Assembly (NCBI GenBank): GCA_964599235.1
Contig: CAZRDX010000031.1
Span: forward strand, 124,001-188,000
Source of the DNA: DRPN01 sp964599235
GTDB lineage: Bacteria > Bacteroidota > Bacteroidia > Bacteroidales > VadinHA17
Length of the DNA: 64,000 nt
Direction: 5' to 3'
Numbering within the stretch: the stretch's first letter is position 1; every line of letters begins with the position of its first letter. Made by a program: the position numbers and the translations under genes. Under the pieces are notes generated by a model that was not told where the DNA came from, ran no database searches, and saw only the letters and a program-made list of their open reading frames with translations. Below are positions 34,728-42,830 of the stretch, one piece after another.

Positions 34728-35306
34728 ATGGGAATCCTTTCCAAAAAGATCCTTTTGTTTTTGATCCTCCTCGTTCCGGGCGGTGCCGGGGTGGCCTCAG
34801 CAAATAATATGCCACAGGTCCGGACTGACACGGTCTACTACATCCCCGGGGTGATGAAGGAGACGGCCCGTCTGTACCGCGACCGGGAGAATGCCAGCTC
34901 GGTGCTGCTGTACATCCCTGCCGATTCAACAGTGATGATCCTCGACACCGCCGGCCGCTATTTCCTGGTGCACTACCACGATCTGGACGGTTATGTGCGG
35001 CAGGACAGGGTGAAGCAGTACGAGGAGATCGTCTGGGAGCTGACGGCCCCGCCGGAGGAAACCGCCCATGCCTCGGCGAACAGGCACGACCTGCTGATCG
35101 AGAAATACGGCAGGGAAACAGGAAGGAAGATCTATGAACATTACATCTGGAGAGGGATGTCGTCGGAGATGGTGCTCGACAGCTGGGGCAATCCCCGCGT
35201 GATCAATCATTATGAGCTGGCGAACGGTTTCCGGGAAGAATGGATCTATCCCCGCTATATCCTGCGCTTCACCAACGGCACACTCACCGGCTGGATCCGG
35301 CGGTGA
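34728..35306 (+). CDS. Exported protein with SH3-like and SmpA/DUF2845-like regions, function unknown
   Basis: A 192-residue protein with a signal peptide (about 1-25, ending GVASA). Residues about 35-100 resemble a bacterial SH3 fold (ETARLYRDRENASSVLLYIPADSTVMILD, then FLVHYHDLDGYVRQDRV). The C-terminal third (GMSSEMVLDSWGNPRVIN, then EEWIYPRYILRFTNGTLTGW) matches the SmpA/OmlA or DUF2845 pattern, in which a signal-like W/G turn precedes a Y-x-L-x-F-x-N-G-x-L strand. Both assignments are weak. Probably periplasmic or envelope-bound. Confidence 0.7.
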   Translation: MGILSKKILLFLILLVPGGAGVASANNMPQVRTDTVYYIPGVMKETARLYRDRENASSVLLYIPADSTVMILDTAGRYFLVHYHDLDGYVRQDRVKQYEEIVWELTAPPEETAHASANRHDLLIEKYGRETGRKIYEHYIWRGMSSEMVLDSWGNPRVINHYELANGFREEWIYPRYILRFTNGTLTGWIRR

Positions 35307-35373
35307 GGATCTTCCGGGAGAAGACCACCCTGAACACTGGAAGCACAAACTGACAAGTTGTGAGATTTTGTTT

Positions 35374-35381
35374 TATTTTTG
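35374..35381 (+). promoter_or_regulatory. Probable -7 element for the structured RNA
   Basis: TATTTTTG, an exact TAnnTTTG match, placing a transcript start near 35388. No good -33 box was found. Confidence 0.45.
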
Positions 35382-35387
35382 CAGGCA

Positions 35388-35590
35388 CCCGGTGAACGGC
35401 AGGGAGAAAACGTTCCTTGAACAAAAAGAGCAGCGTCTTCATTTGCCCGGATGGCAGGACCGAGCGTCAAGGGATGTCCCGGTGGGTCATCCCAGCGAGG
35501 GGCCAGGTTGCAGGGGGGACAATTCCGCCATCCGGCGCAGAAAAGACATCACACAATAAAAAAACAAGTTTTTTGAAAGAAAAGACATTT
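35388..35590 (+). ncRNA. Candidate long-hairpin structured RNA, possibly 6S RNA
   Basis: The 303 bases between two genes hold no convincing reading frame but a long imperfect hairpin. The lower stem is GTCTT (35435-35439), TTTGC (35442-35446) and CCGGATGGC (35447-35455) pairing with GCCATCCGG (35527-35535), GCAGA (35537-35541) and AAGAC (35543-35547), 19 pairs in all. An asymmetric internal bubble follows (about 15 against 33 bases). The apical hairpin is GGGATG-T-CCC closed by GGG-T-CATCCC (35471-35493). A closing stem, a large bubble and a terminal stem are the 6S RNA layout, and the length of about 180-200 bases fits. The 5' and 3' ends are estimates; no SRP, RNase P or tmRNA core was found. 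The 6S identity is a guess. Confidence 0.45.
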
Positions 35591-35609
35591 ACTTAAAAAC
35601 AATGCCTAC

Positions 35610-35694
35610 GCCCGGATGGCGGAATTGGTAGACGCGCTGGACTTAAAATCCAGTGGTCATTTTGACCGTGCGGGTTCAAGTCCCGCTCCGGGTA
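35610..35694 (+). tRNA. tRNA-Leu (anticodon TAA)
   Basis: An 85-base class II tRNA: acceptor GCCCGGA / TCCGGGT (first pair G-U) with discriminator A, anticodon arm CTGGA-CTTAAAA-TCCAG giving anticodon TAA, a long variable arm (GGTCATTTTGACC) and T arm GCGGG-TTCAAGT-CCCGC. CCA is not encoded. No clear promoter directly upstream; it may be read together with the structured RNA. Confidence 0.97.
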
Positions 35695-35714
35695 CAAAAA
35701 AGCAGGATTTTTTC

Positions 35715-35745
35715 TTTTTTGATTTGAAGAAAAAGGTTATTTTTG
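35715..35745 (+). promoter_or_regulatory. Promoter of tRNA-Gly
   Basis: TTTT (35715-35718, one mismatch to TTTG), a 19-base spacer and TATTTTTG (35738-35745, exact), 13 bases before the mature tRNA. Confidence 0.55.
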
Positions 35746-35758
35746 CACCACGATTGAG

Positions 35759-35831
<73 letters not shown>

Positions 35832-35834
35832 CAG

Positions 35835-35860
35835 AGGCCGCAAAGGATGCGGCCTTTTTT
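35835..35860 (+). terminator. Terminator of tRNA-Gly
   Basis: A 7-base stem AGGCCGC / GCGGCCT with a 7-base loop and a run of six T, right behind the tRNA. Confidence 0.9.
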
Positions 35861-35877
35861 GTTTCTTCCTGCTCAGC

Positions 35878-38496
35878 TCACTGTTTCAGCAGTTTCTTGA
35901 TCTCGTTCAGCTTGTTGAGTGCCTCGACGGGGGTGAGGTTGTTGATGTCGAGGTCGAGCAGTTCGTCGCGTATCTGTTTGAGCACGGGGTCGTCGAGCTG
36001 GAAGATGCTCAGCTGGTAGCCTTCGCGGCTACCGGCGATCTCGCCCACGGGACGCGTAGGGCTTTGAGTCTCCCGTCCTTTCTCCAGCTCGCGCAGGATC
36101 TCTTCGGCCCGGCTGACCACGCTCTTCGGCATGCCCGCCATACGCGCCACATGGATGCCGAAACTGTGCTCGCTGCCTCCTCTCTTCAGTTTGCGCAGGA
36201 AGATGACCCGGTCGTTCATCTCTCGTATCGAGACGTTGTAGTTGCGGATACGTTCGAACGATTTCTCCATCTCGTTCAGCTCGTGGTAATGGGTGGCAAA
36301 GAGTGTCTTGGCCCGCGCAAAAGGATGCTCGTGGATGTATTCCACCATCGCCCACGCGATGGAGATGCCGTCGTAGGTGCTGGTGCCCCGGCCGATCTCG
36401 TCGAGCAACACCAGGCTGCGGGAGGAGAGGTTGTTGAGGATACTCGCCGCCTCCAGCATCTCCACCATGAAGGTCGACTCGCCGAGGGAGATGTTGTCGG
36501 ACGCCCCCACACGGGTGAAGATCTTGTCCACCAGTCCGATGCGTGCCGACGACGCCGGCACGAAGCTGCCCGTCTGTGCCAGCAGCACGATGAGAGCCGT
36601 CTGACGCAGCAGAGCCGACTTCCCCGACATGTTGGGACCCGTCAGGATGATGATCTGCTGCTTCTTGTTGTCGAGATAGAGATCGTTGGGCACATAGGTC
36701 TCATGGGCAGGCAGCTGCTTCTCGATGACGGGATGACGGCCGTCGCGTATGTCGATCATGTCCGACTCGTCGAGCTCGGGCTTGACATAGCCGTTCTCTT
36801 CGGCCACCACGGCAAAAGAATGCAGACAGTCGAGCTCGGCCAGCAGGGCGGCATCCCGCTGCAGAGGGACGATGAAAGGCTCCAGGCTGCTCACCAGCTC
36901 CCCGAAAAGACGGCTCTCCAGCTCCAGGATATGTTCTTCGGCGCCCAGGATCTTGTTCTCGTATTCCTTCAGCTCTTCGGTGATGTAACGTTCGGCACTG
37001 ACGAGCGTCTGTTTGCGTATCCACTCCGGCGGCACCTTGTCCTTGTGGGTATTGCGTACCTCGATGTAATATCCGAAGACATTGTTGAAGCCCACCTTCA
37101 GCGAGGGTATGCCGGTGCGCCGGCTCTCCCTCTCCTGCAGTTTCTCGAGGTAGTCCTTCCCGGAGTAGAGCATCTCGCGCAGCTCATCCAGTTCCTGCGA
37201 CACCCCCTCGGCGATGACGCCGCCTTTGTTGACCTGCACGGGCGGGTCGGCGCTGAGCTCGCGGCGCAGACGTTCGAGGGCGGGCGTGCAGAGGTCGATC
37301 CCACCGGCCAGCTCCCGCAGACGGTCATGGCCCGAGGTCTCACACATCTTCCTGATCTCGCCCAGGGCGACGAGCGCCGTTCTTATCTGTGCCATCTCGC
37401 GGGGATTGACCCGTCCCGTGGCCACCTTCGAGATGAGACGCTCCAGGTCGCCCACATGCTTCAGCTCGTCGGCCAGCTGCTCCCGGAAGGAGGCGTTGTC
37501 CTTCAGGAAAGCGACGATCTCCTGACGCCGCCGCAAGGGCTCCGTCTCCTTCAGCGGCAAGGCTATCCACCGCTTGAGCATACGCGCCCCCATAGGCGAC
37601 ACCGTCCTGTCGATGACGTCGATGAGCGTCGCCCCTTTCTCGTACAACGGCTGGAAAAGCTCCAGGTTACGCACCGTGAAACGATCGAGCCAGACGTAAT
37701 GATCCTCCTCGATGCGCGACAGCGTGGTGATGTGCCGCAGCTTGTCGTGCTGCGTCATGTCAAGGTACTGCAGCACCGCCCCCGCCGCCACCGTGCCAAA
37801 AGACATGCCCTGGATGCCGAAACCCTTGAGCGAGACCGTATCGAAATGTTTGAGCAGACGCTCGGTGGCACTCTCCTCGGTGAAGATCCAGTCGTCCAGC
37901 TTGGTGAGGTAGTACTTGTCGCCGAATTTCTCCGTGAAGAAAGTTTTCTTGCTTCGTTCGACGAGGATCTCCCGCGGGCGGAAATTGTTCAGCAGCTTGT
38001 CGATATAGTCAAAGCCGCCTTCGGCGACGAGGAACTCGCCCGTGGAGATGTCGAGGAAGGCGATGCCGGCCGCACCCCGCTCATCAGGATGCACCGCCGC
38101 CAGGAAGTTGTTCTCCCGTTGCTCCAGCACATTGTCGTTGAGCGAGACACCCGGGGTGACCAGCTCGGTGATACCCCGCTTGACGATCTTCTTGGCCAGC
38201 TTGGGATCCTCGAGCTGCTCGCAGATAGCCACCCGCTGCCCCGCCCGCACCAGCTTGGGCAGGTAATTGTCGAGAGCATGATAGGGAAAGCCGGCCAGCT
38301 CGACATACGAGGCCGCACCGTTGGCACGGCGCGTGAGCGTGATGCCCAGAATCTCCGACGTGCGGATGGCATCCTCCCCGAAAGTCTCGTAAAAATCCCC
38401 CACCCGGAACAACAGGATCGCATCCGGATGCTTGGCCTTCATCTGGTTGTACTGCTTCATCAGCGGCGTGACCGCCGTCTCACCCTTGCCTGCCAT
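35878..38496 (-). CDS. mutS: DNA mismatch repair protein MutS
   Basis: An 872-residue MutS1. The N-terminal mismatch-recognition domain has TPLMKQYNQMK and the FxE motif as LFRVGDFYETFGEDA. Connector, lever and clamp domains follow. The ATPase has Walker A TGPNMSGKSALLRQ near residue 620, then VDKIFTRVGASDNI, GESTFMVEM and Walker B LVLLDEIGRGTSTYDG; the C-terminus ends in a helical dimerisation segment. It recognises mismatches and starts repair with MutL. The start MAGKGETAVTP lies 17 bases below a promoter element; an upstream in-frame methionine lacks homology. Confidence 0.97.
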   Translation of the reverse strand: MAGKGETAVTPLMKQYNQMKAKHPDAILLFRVGDFYETFGEDAIRTSEILGITLTRRANGAASYVELAGFPYHALDNYLPKLVRAGQRVAICEQLEDPKLAKKIVKRGITELVTPGVSLNDNVLEQRENNFLAAVHPDERGAAGIAFLDISTGEFLVAEGGFDYIDKLLNNFRPREILVERSKKTFFTEKFGDKYYLTKLDDWIFTEESATERLLKHFDTVSLKGFGIQGMSFGTVAAGAVLQYLDMTQHDKLRHITTLSRIEEDHYVWLDRFTVRNLELFQPLYEKGATLIDVIDRTVSPMGARMLKRWIALPLKETEPLRRRQEIVAFLKDNASFREQLADELKHVGDLERLISKVATGRVNPREMAQIRTALVALGEIRKMCETSGHDRLRELAGGIDLCTPALERLRRELSADPPVQVNKGGVIAEGVSQELDELREMLYSGKDYLEKLQERESRRTGIPSLKVGFNNVFGYYIEVRNTHKDKVPPEWIRKQTLVSAERYITEELKEYENKILGAEEHILELESRLFGELVSSLEPFIVPLQRDAALLAELDCLHSFAVVAEENGYVKPELDESDMIDIRDGRHPVIEKQLPAHETYVPNDLYLDNKKQQIIILTGPNMSGKSALLRQTALIVLLAQTGSFVPASSARIGLVDKIFTRVGASDNISLGESTFMVEMLEAASILNNLSSRSLVLLDEIGRGTSTYDGISIAWAMVEYIHEHPFARAKTLFATHYHELNEMEKSFERIRNYNVSIREMNDRVIFLRKLKRGGSEHSFGIHVARMAGMPKSVVSRAEEILRELEKGRETQSPTRPVGEIAGSREGYQLSIFQLDDPVLKQIRDELLDLDINNLTPVEALNKLNEIKKLLKQ

Positions 38497-38513
38497 CGCA
38501 CACGTTTTGGTCT

Positions 38514-38545
38514 CAAATTTAACACCTTTCAACCGGCACAGGAAA
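38514..38545 (-). promoter_or_regulatory. Promoter of mutS
   Basis: Reverse strand TTTC (38542-38545), a 20-base spacer and TAAATTTG (38514-38521, exact -7), 17 bases before the mutS start. Confidence 0.55.
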
Positions 38546-38631
38546 CCCACGGGCGGGATTTTATCCTCCTTTTACCAACATTTGCCTGCTCAAGAACATA
38601 CGGCTCCGGCACGCGAGGGAAGATGCAGGTT

Positions 38632-38661
38632 TTTGTCCTTGCTGCGGAAAGATTAAATTTG
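38632..38661 (+). promoter_or_regulatory. Promoter of the saccharopine dehydrogenase-like gene
   Basis: TTTG (38632-38635), an 18-base spacer and TAAATTTG (38654-38661, exact -7), 34 bases before the ATG. Confidence 0.55.
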
Positions 38662-38695
38662 CTGTGTTCAAAGGGCACAAAGAGAGAGAGCATTT

Positions 38696-40051
38696 ATGGA
38701 GAAAAAGATCCTTGTCCTGGGGGCCGGCATGGTGGCACGGCCTTTGGTGAAGTATTTGCTTGACCGGGGTTACCGGCTGACGGTCACCTCGCCTTTCCGG
38801 GTGCGGGCCGCCGCGATGGTGGGCGATCATCCCCGCGGCACGGCGGTGCGGTGGAGCACCGACGATGCGGCGGCTCTCGGCCGCCTGGTGGCGGATCACG
38901 ATCTGGTCGTCAGCATGTTGCCTTACATGTACCATCCCATGGTAGCCCGGGCCTGTCTGGTCCACCGCCGCAGTCTGGTGACCACCTCGTATGTGAGCCG
39001 GGAGATGGCCGCCATGGATGAGGAGGCTCGCCGGGCGGGCGTGCTCTTCCTCAACGAGACCGGCCTCGACCCCGGCATCGACCACATGAGCGCCATGCAG
39101 GTCATCGACCGTGTACGTGCTGGCGGCGGCCGGATCACCGCCTTCTACTCCCTCACCGGCGCCCTCCCCGCCCCCGAGGCTGCCGACAACCCCTTCCGAT
39201 ACAAGTTCACCTGGAGCCCCAAGGGCGTGCTCATGGCCGGCAACAACGACGCCCACTACCTCCTCGAGGGGCGGGAGGTGCACATCCCCGCCGCCACCCT
39301 CTTCCGGGAACGCTACCCCATCCCCTTCCCCGGCGTGGGCGACCTGGAAGCCTATCCCAACCGCAACTCCATCGAATACATCGACATCTACGGGCTGGAG
39401 AAGGTGCGCACCCTCTTCCGCGGCACGCTGCGCTATCCCGGCTGGTGCCACAACATGGACCTGATGAAAAGAGCCCGTCTGCTGTCGGACGAGCCGTTCG
39501 ACCTGCAGGGCCGCAGTTATGCCGGCATGGTGAGGATGCTGCTGGACACGCCCGCCGGCGAGCCGGTACGCCCCGCGGCGGCCCGCACCCTCGGCATCCC
39601 CGAAGAGGACCCCTTCCTCGATGCCATTGAATGGCTCGGCCTCTTCAGTGAAGAACCTGTCGGAAGAATAAAGGACTCCCCCTTCGAGGTGACCTCCGAC
39701 CTGATGATCGAAAAGATGATGCTGGGCGAACAGGAGCGCGACATGATCGCGATGCAGCACTCTTTCCTGGCAGAGTACCCCGACGGCAGGAAGGAGGTGA
39801 TCCATGCCCGCATGGTCGACTATGGCACGCCGGCCACCGACACGGCCGTGGCGCGCACCGTCGCCCTCCCCGCCGCCATCGCCGCCGAGCTCATCGTCGA
39901 GGGCAGGATAGGCATCACCGGGGTGATGCGGCCCGTCAATAAAGAGATCTATGCCCCCGTGCTGGCCCGCCTGGCCGAGACGGGAATCACCGTCACCGAA
40001 GAGAAGGTGCCGGATGAGGAAGAGCTGCATGTCCTGGAAAGTAGGGCCTGA
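38696..40051 (+). CDS. Saccharopine dehydrogenase-like NAD(P)-dependent reductase
   Basis: A 451-residue two-domain protein. The N-terminal Rossmann fold opens with ILVLGAGMVARPLVKYL (GxGxxA/G type), has VVSMLPYMYHPMVARACL, and then TSYVSREMAAMDEEARRAGVLFLNETGLDPGIDHMSA, the hallmark of the saccharopine dehydrogenase family. The C-terminal domain carries NRNSIEYIDIYGL. Family members act in lysine metabolism or in carboxynorspermidine synthesis; the actual substrate here is undetermined. Single gene with its own promoter, convergent and abutting trmN6. Confidence 0.9.
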   Translation: MEKKILVLGAGMVARPLVKYLLDRGYRLTVTSPFRVRAAAMVGDHPRGTAVRWSTDDAAALGRLVADHDLVVSMLPYMYHPMVARACLVHRRSLVTTSYVSREMAAMDEEARRAGVLFLNETGLDPGIDHMSAMQVIDRVRAGGGRITAFYSLTGALPAPEAADNPFRYKFTWSPKGVLMAGNNDAHYLLEGREVHIPAATLFRERYPIPFPGVGDLEAYPNRNSIEYIDIYGLEKVRTLFRGTLRYPGWCHNMDLMKRARLLSDEPFDLQGRSYAGMVRMLLDTPAGEPVRPAAARTLGIPEEDPFLDAIEWLGLFSEEPVGRIKDSPFEVTSDLMIEKMMLGEQERDMIAMQHSFLAEYPDGRKEVIHARMVDYGTPATDTAVARTVALPAAIAAELIVEGRIGITGVMRPVNKEIYAPVLARLAETGITVTEEKVPDEEELHVLESRA

Positions 40052-40774
40052 TCATCCGCCGGGCAGGTAAGCCCCGGTCAGTTCTTTCCACTGCCGCGAC
40101 TCTTTCCCCTCCTCGCGCAACACCAGCTCCTCGATATGCAGCGGCCGTTTCATGCGCGAGAGCTCAAGCACGACACGATGCATCTCCTTCTCAGGGGTGG
40201 GACGCACCCGCAACAGACGGTTGCAGTAGAGCCGCAGCGCGGCAGCGTCTGCTATCACAGGCTCCTCATAACGGGCCGGCAGGATCAGGCATAGACGCCC
40301 CTCCCCGCTCAGCAGCGAAACGCCGTGCTGCAACAGCTCTCCATGGGTGAGGGTTAACGCATGACGCACCTTCCCGCGGCCGCTATCCGCAGGCAGAGTG
40401 TCCCGCACGAAAAAGGGCGGGTTGCTCACGATCAGATCGAACCCGGTGTCCCCGGGCGCCGAGGCGGCAAACTCCTGTAAAGTCATACACATCTCACGGA
40501 TGCGTTCGTGCCAGGGAGAGGCGAGGATGTTCTCCCGGAGGTCGAGGCAGGAGCCTTCGTCCGGCTCGAGGGCGGTGATGGCCGCTCCGCAGCGCCGCGC
40601 CAGGAGCAACGTCACGGCACCGCTGCCCGCCCCTATGTCGAGGATATGTGCCGCCCCCTGGCAATCCACCCACGCCCCCAGCAAGATGCTGTCGGTGGTC
40701 AGCGGCATAAGCGAACGGTCCTGGCGCAGGGAAAAATGCCTGAAGCGGAACACCTTCTCTTTCTCCCGGGCCAT
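40052..40774 (-). CDS. trmN6: tRNA1(Val) (adenine37-N6)-methyltransferase
   Basis: A 240-residue N6-adenine methyltransferase (YfiC/TrmN6). FRFRHFSLRQDRSLMPLTTDSILLGAWV is the characteristic N-terminus, the SAM motif is ILDIGAGSGAVTLLLA and the catalytic motif is SNPPFF. It methylates A37 of tRNA-Val. Last gene of the tatA-antiporter-lolD-trmN6 operon; 6 bases after lolD. Confidence 0.92.
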   Translation of the reverse strand: MAREKEKVFRFRHFSLRQDRSLMPLTTDSILLGAWVDCQGAAHILDIGAGSGAVTLLLARRCGAAITALEPDEGSCLDLRENILASPWHERIREMCMTLQEFAASAPGDTGFDLIVSNPPFFVRDTLPADSGRGKVRHALTLTHGELLQHGVSLLSGEGRLCLILPARYEEPVIADAAALRLYCNRLLRVRPTPEKEMHRVVLELSRMKRPLHIEELVLREEGKESRQWKELTGAYLPGG

Positions 40775-40780
40775 CGTCGG

Positions 40781-41437
40781 TCAGTCCTGATACATTTTCC
40801 CGTCCTTCATCCTGAGACGCCGGTGGGCGATGGCCGAGAGCTCCTTGTCGTGCGTGACGATGATGATGGTCTGTCCTTTCTCGTCGTGGATGCGGCGCAG
40901 CAGGTCGTGCAGTTCCTTCTTGTTGCGGGAGTCGAGGTTACCGGAAGGTTCGTCGGCCAGGAGGACGGCCGGTTTGTTGATGAGCGCCCGGGCCACGGCC
41001 ACGCGCTGCTGCTCGCCGCCCGACAGCTCGGCAGGCTTGTGCGAAGCCCGCTCCGCCAGGTTGAGATCGCTCAGCAGGGCCATCGCCCGCTCCTCGGCCT
41101 CATGACGAGAAAGACCCATGATGAACGCCGGGATGCACACATTCTCCAGGGCCGTGAACTCGGGAAGAAGATGATGGAACTGGAACACGAAGCCGATATG
41201 CCGGTTGCGGAAACGGGCCAGCTGCGCCTCCCGCAGCGTCCGCACATTGACATCATCGTAAAAGATCTCACCCTCGTCAGGATCATCCAGCGTACCCAGG
41301 ATCTGCAGAAAGGTGGTCTTGCCCGCCCCGGAAGCACCATAAATAGAGACAATCTCCCCGTCGGCCACCTCAAAGTCGATGCCTTTCAGCACCTGCAGCG
41401 AGCCGTAACTTTTCGTAATGCCTTGTGTACGTATCAT
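40781..41437 (-). CDS. lolD: ABC transporter ATP-binding protein, LolD type
   Basis: A 218-residue ATPase of the LolD/MacB/FtsE group. Walker A GASGAGKTT, Q-loop FVFQFHHLLPEFTALENV, signature LSGGEQQRVAVARAL, Walker B AVLLADEPSGNLDS and the H-loop VTHDKEL are intact. LolD powers the LolCDE complex that releases lipoproteins to LolA. No lolC/lolE permease gene is adjacent, so the partner must be encoded elsewhere. It starts 12 bases after the antiporter gene. Confidence 0.9.
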   Translation of the reverse strand: MIRTQGITKSYGSLQVLKGIDFEVADGEIVSIYGASGAGKTTFLQILGTLDDPDEGEIFYDDVNVRTLREAQLARFRNRHIGFVFQFHHLLPEFTALENVCIPAFIMGLSRHEAEERAMALLSDLNLAERASHKPAELSGGEQQRVAVARALINKPAVLLADEPSGNLDSRNKKELHDLLRRIHDEKGQTIIIVTHDKELSAIAHRRLRMKDGKMYQD

Positions 41438-41449
41438 AGACTTACTTTT

Positions 41450-42481
41450 TCAACAGAAACGCGAAAAAACAGGGAAGAGAGGCATCTCGATCCCCCTGAT
41501 CAAGAACAGGGCGATCAGGTAGAAGAAATAGATCATCAGCAGAATGAGGCCGTCGCGCCGGCTCAGTTCACGCCCCAGACGTCCGAGGATGATGAGCACC
41601 ACCGCGATCAGCAACATGTAAAAGATATCGAACCGCAGGATCTTGCCGTTCACCGCCACGGGCCGGATGAGTGCGGTGACCCCCATGATGCCGAAGAGAT
41701 TGAAGATGTTCGATCCGAGGATGTTGCCCACGGAGATATCCGGTTCTTTTTTGAGGATGGCCGTCACCGAGGCGGTCAGTTCGGGCAGGGAGGTTCCCAC
41801 GGCCACCATGCTGAGAGAGATGATCCTTTCGTCGACGCCGAGGCTGCGTGCCATGCCCGAGGCTCCCAGCACCACATAGTCGGCAGCCACCGCCAGACCG
41901 AACGAGGCGGTCGCCACCACCAGCAGGGCCACCCACCCGCGACGCAGGAACCTTCCTGTCACAGGCGCCGCCTCCACAGCCGCAGGATCAGGACGCCTGA
42001 AAAAAAGATAGAGGAGATACACGACAATGAGTACGACCATCAAAACACCCTCCCCCCGCGTAATGTGGCGCCCCGTACAACTGACCACGATAAAAACGAA
42101 GGTGGCAAAGATCATGACCAGACTGTCGACGGTGAACTTGTCCTTGGGGATCAGGATGGGGACGAAGAGGGCGGTGAGACCCAGCACCAGGCCCACGTTG
42201 GCGATGTTCGACCCCACCACATTGCCCATGGCGATATCGGGATGGCCGGTGGTGGCCGCCTGGATGCTCACCAGCAGTTCAGGAGCCGAGGTACCCAGCG
42301 AGATCACGGTGATGCCGATCACGAGGGAAGAGAGCCCCAGAGCACGACCCAGCGCCACACCCCCACGTACCAGGTATACGCCACTGACCCACAACAACAA
42401 CACACCGATCAGGAAATAGAGAAGATCCCCCGCCATCCCCGCCGGGAAAGGTTGCCACACTACACCGGTAAGAAGCATCAC
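41450..42481 (-). CDS. Calcium/sodium antiporter (CaCA family, YrbG-like)
   Basis: A 343-residue membrane protein of about ten helices built from two inverted repeats. Each repeat carries the CaCA alpha motif: SLGTSAPELLVSI...GNVVGSNIANVGLVLGL in the first half and AVGTSLPELTASV...GNILGSNIFNLFGIMG in the second. It exchanges Ca2+ for Na+ or H+ across the inner membrane. The start overlaps the tatA stop as ATGA, so translation is coupled. Confidence 0.93.
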   Translation of the reverse strand: MMLLTGVVWQPFPAGMAGDLLYFLIGVLLLWVSGVYLVRGGVALGRALGLSSLVIGITVISLGTSAPELLVSIQAATTGHPDIAMGNVVGSNIANVGLVLGLTALFVPILIPKDKFTVDSLVMIFATFVFIVVSCTGRHITRGEGVLMVVLIVVYLLYLFFRRPDPAAVEAAPVTGRFLRRGWVALLVVATASFGLAVAADYVVLGASGMARSLGVDERIISLSMVAVGTSLPELTASVTAILKKEPDISVGNILGSNIFNLFGIMGVTALIRPVAVNGKILRFDIFYMLLIAVVLIILGRLGRELSRRDGLILLMIYFFYLIALFLIRGIEMPLFPVFSRFC

Positions 42482-42705
42482 GAAAGATCGTTCAGATTGT
42501 CACGCAGGTCCTCCACATCATCGACAATGTCCGAGGTGCTCTCGTTGATCTCTTTCTTGATCTCTTCGGTGGCCTTCCTGAACTCCCGCATCCCTTTGCC
42601 CAGACCGCGTGCGAACTCCGGGATCTTGTTCGCCCCGAAAAGGAGCAAGACCACCAGGAAAACAACGATCACCTCCTGCCCGCTGATGAATAACATCTCG
42701 CTCAT
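42478..42705 (-). CDS. tatA: Twin-arginine translocase subunit TatA/TatE
   Basis: A 75-residue protein: one N-terminal helix (about 8-24), the hinge LLLFGANKIPEFARGLGKGMREFRKA with the conserved FG, an amphipathic helix and an acidic tail. TatA oligomers form the translocation path for folded proteins. tatC is not in the window. A TAACTTCG element (42727-42734) precedes it. First gene of a four-gene operon with the antiporter, lolD and trmN6. Confidence 0.95.
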   Translation of the reverse strand: MSEMLFISGQEVIVVFLVVLLLFGANKIPEFARGLGKGMREFRKATEEIKKEINESTSDIVDDVEDLRDNLNDLS

Positions 42706-42786
42706 CCCTGCCCTGTTTTCTGCATGCGAAGTTAATAAAGTTCAGCCAGAGAACATATCCCCCGCCCGCTTTTTCTGGGATGGCAC

Positions 42787-42825
42787 AAAGAAGAGAGCCC
42801 CGGAGATTCCGGGGCTCTCTTCTTT
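42787..42825 (-). terminator. Terminator of secDF, 18-base perfect stem
   Basis: AAAGAAGAGAGCCCCGGA (42787-42804), loop GAT, then the exact complement (42808-42825). It lies 5 bases past the secDF stop and separates secDF from the tatA operon. The T run is part of the stem rather than following it. Confidence 0.85.
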
Positions 42826-42830
42826 CAGCT

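Noticed and set aside
35212..35559. 115-codon open frame over the structured RNA region
   Set aside because: It starts inside the preceding gene in another frame and its product has no motif; the base-paired structure explains the region better.
35388..35590. Reading the structured RNA as SRP RNA, RNase P RNA or tmRNA
   Set aside because: No SRP domain IV signature, no RNase P core segment and no alanine tRNA-like ends could be found.
36064..38763. 899-codon open frame antisense to mutS
   Set aside because: The translated product is low in recognisable motifs, rich in R/H/Q/V/D, and mirrors mutS codons; long antisense frames are expected in GC-rich genes. mutS has complete family motifs on the other strand.
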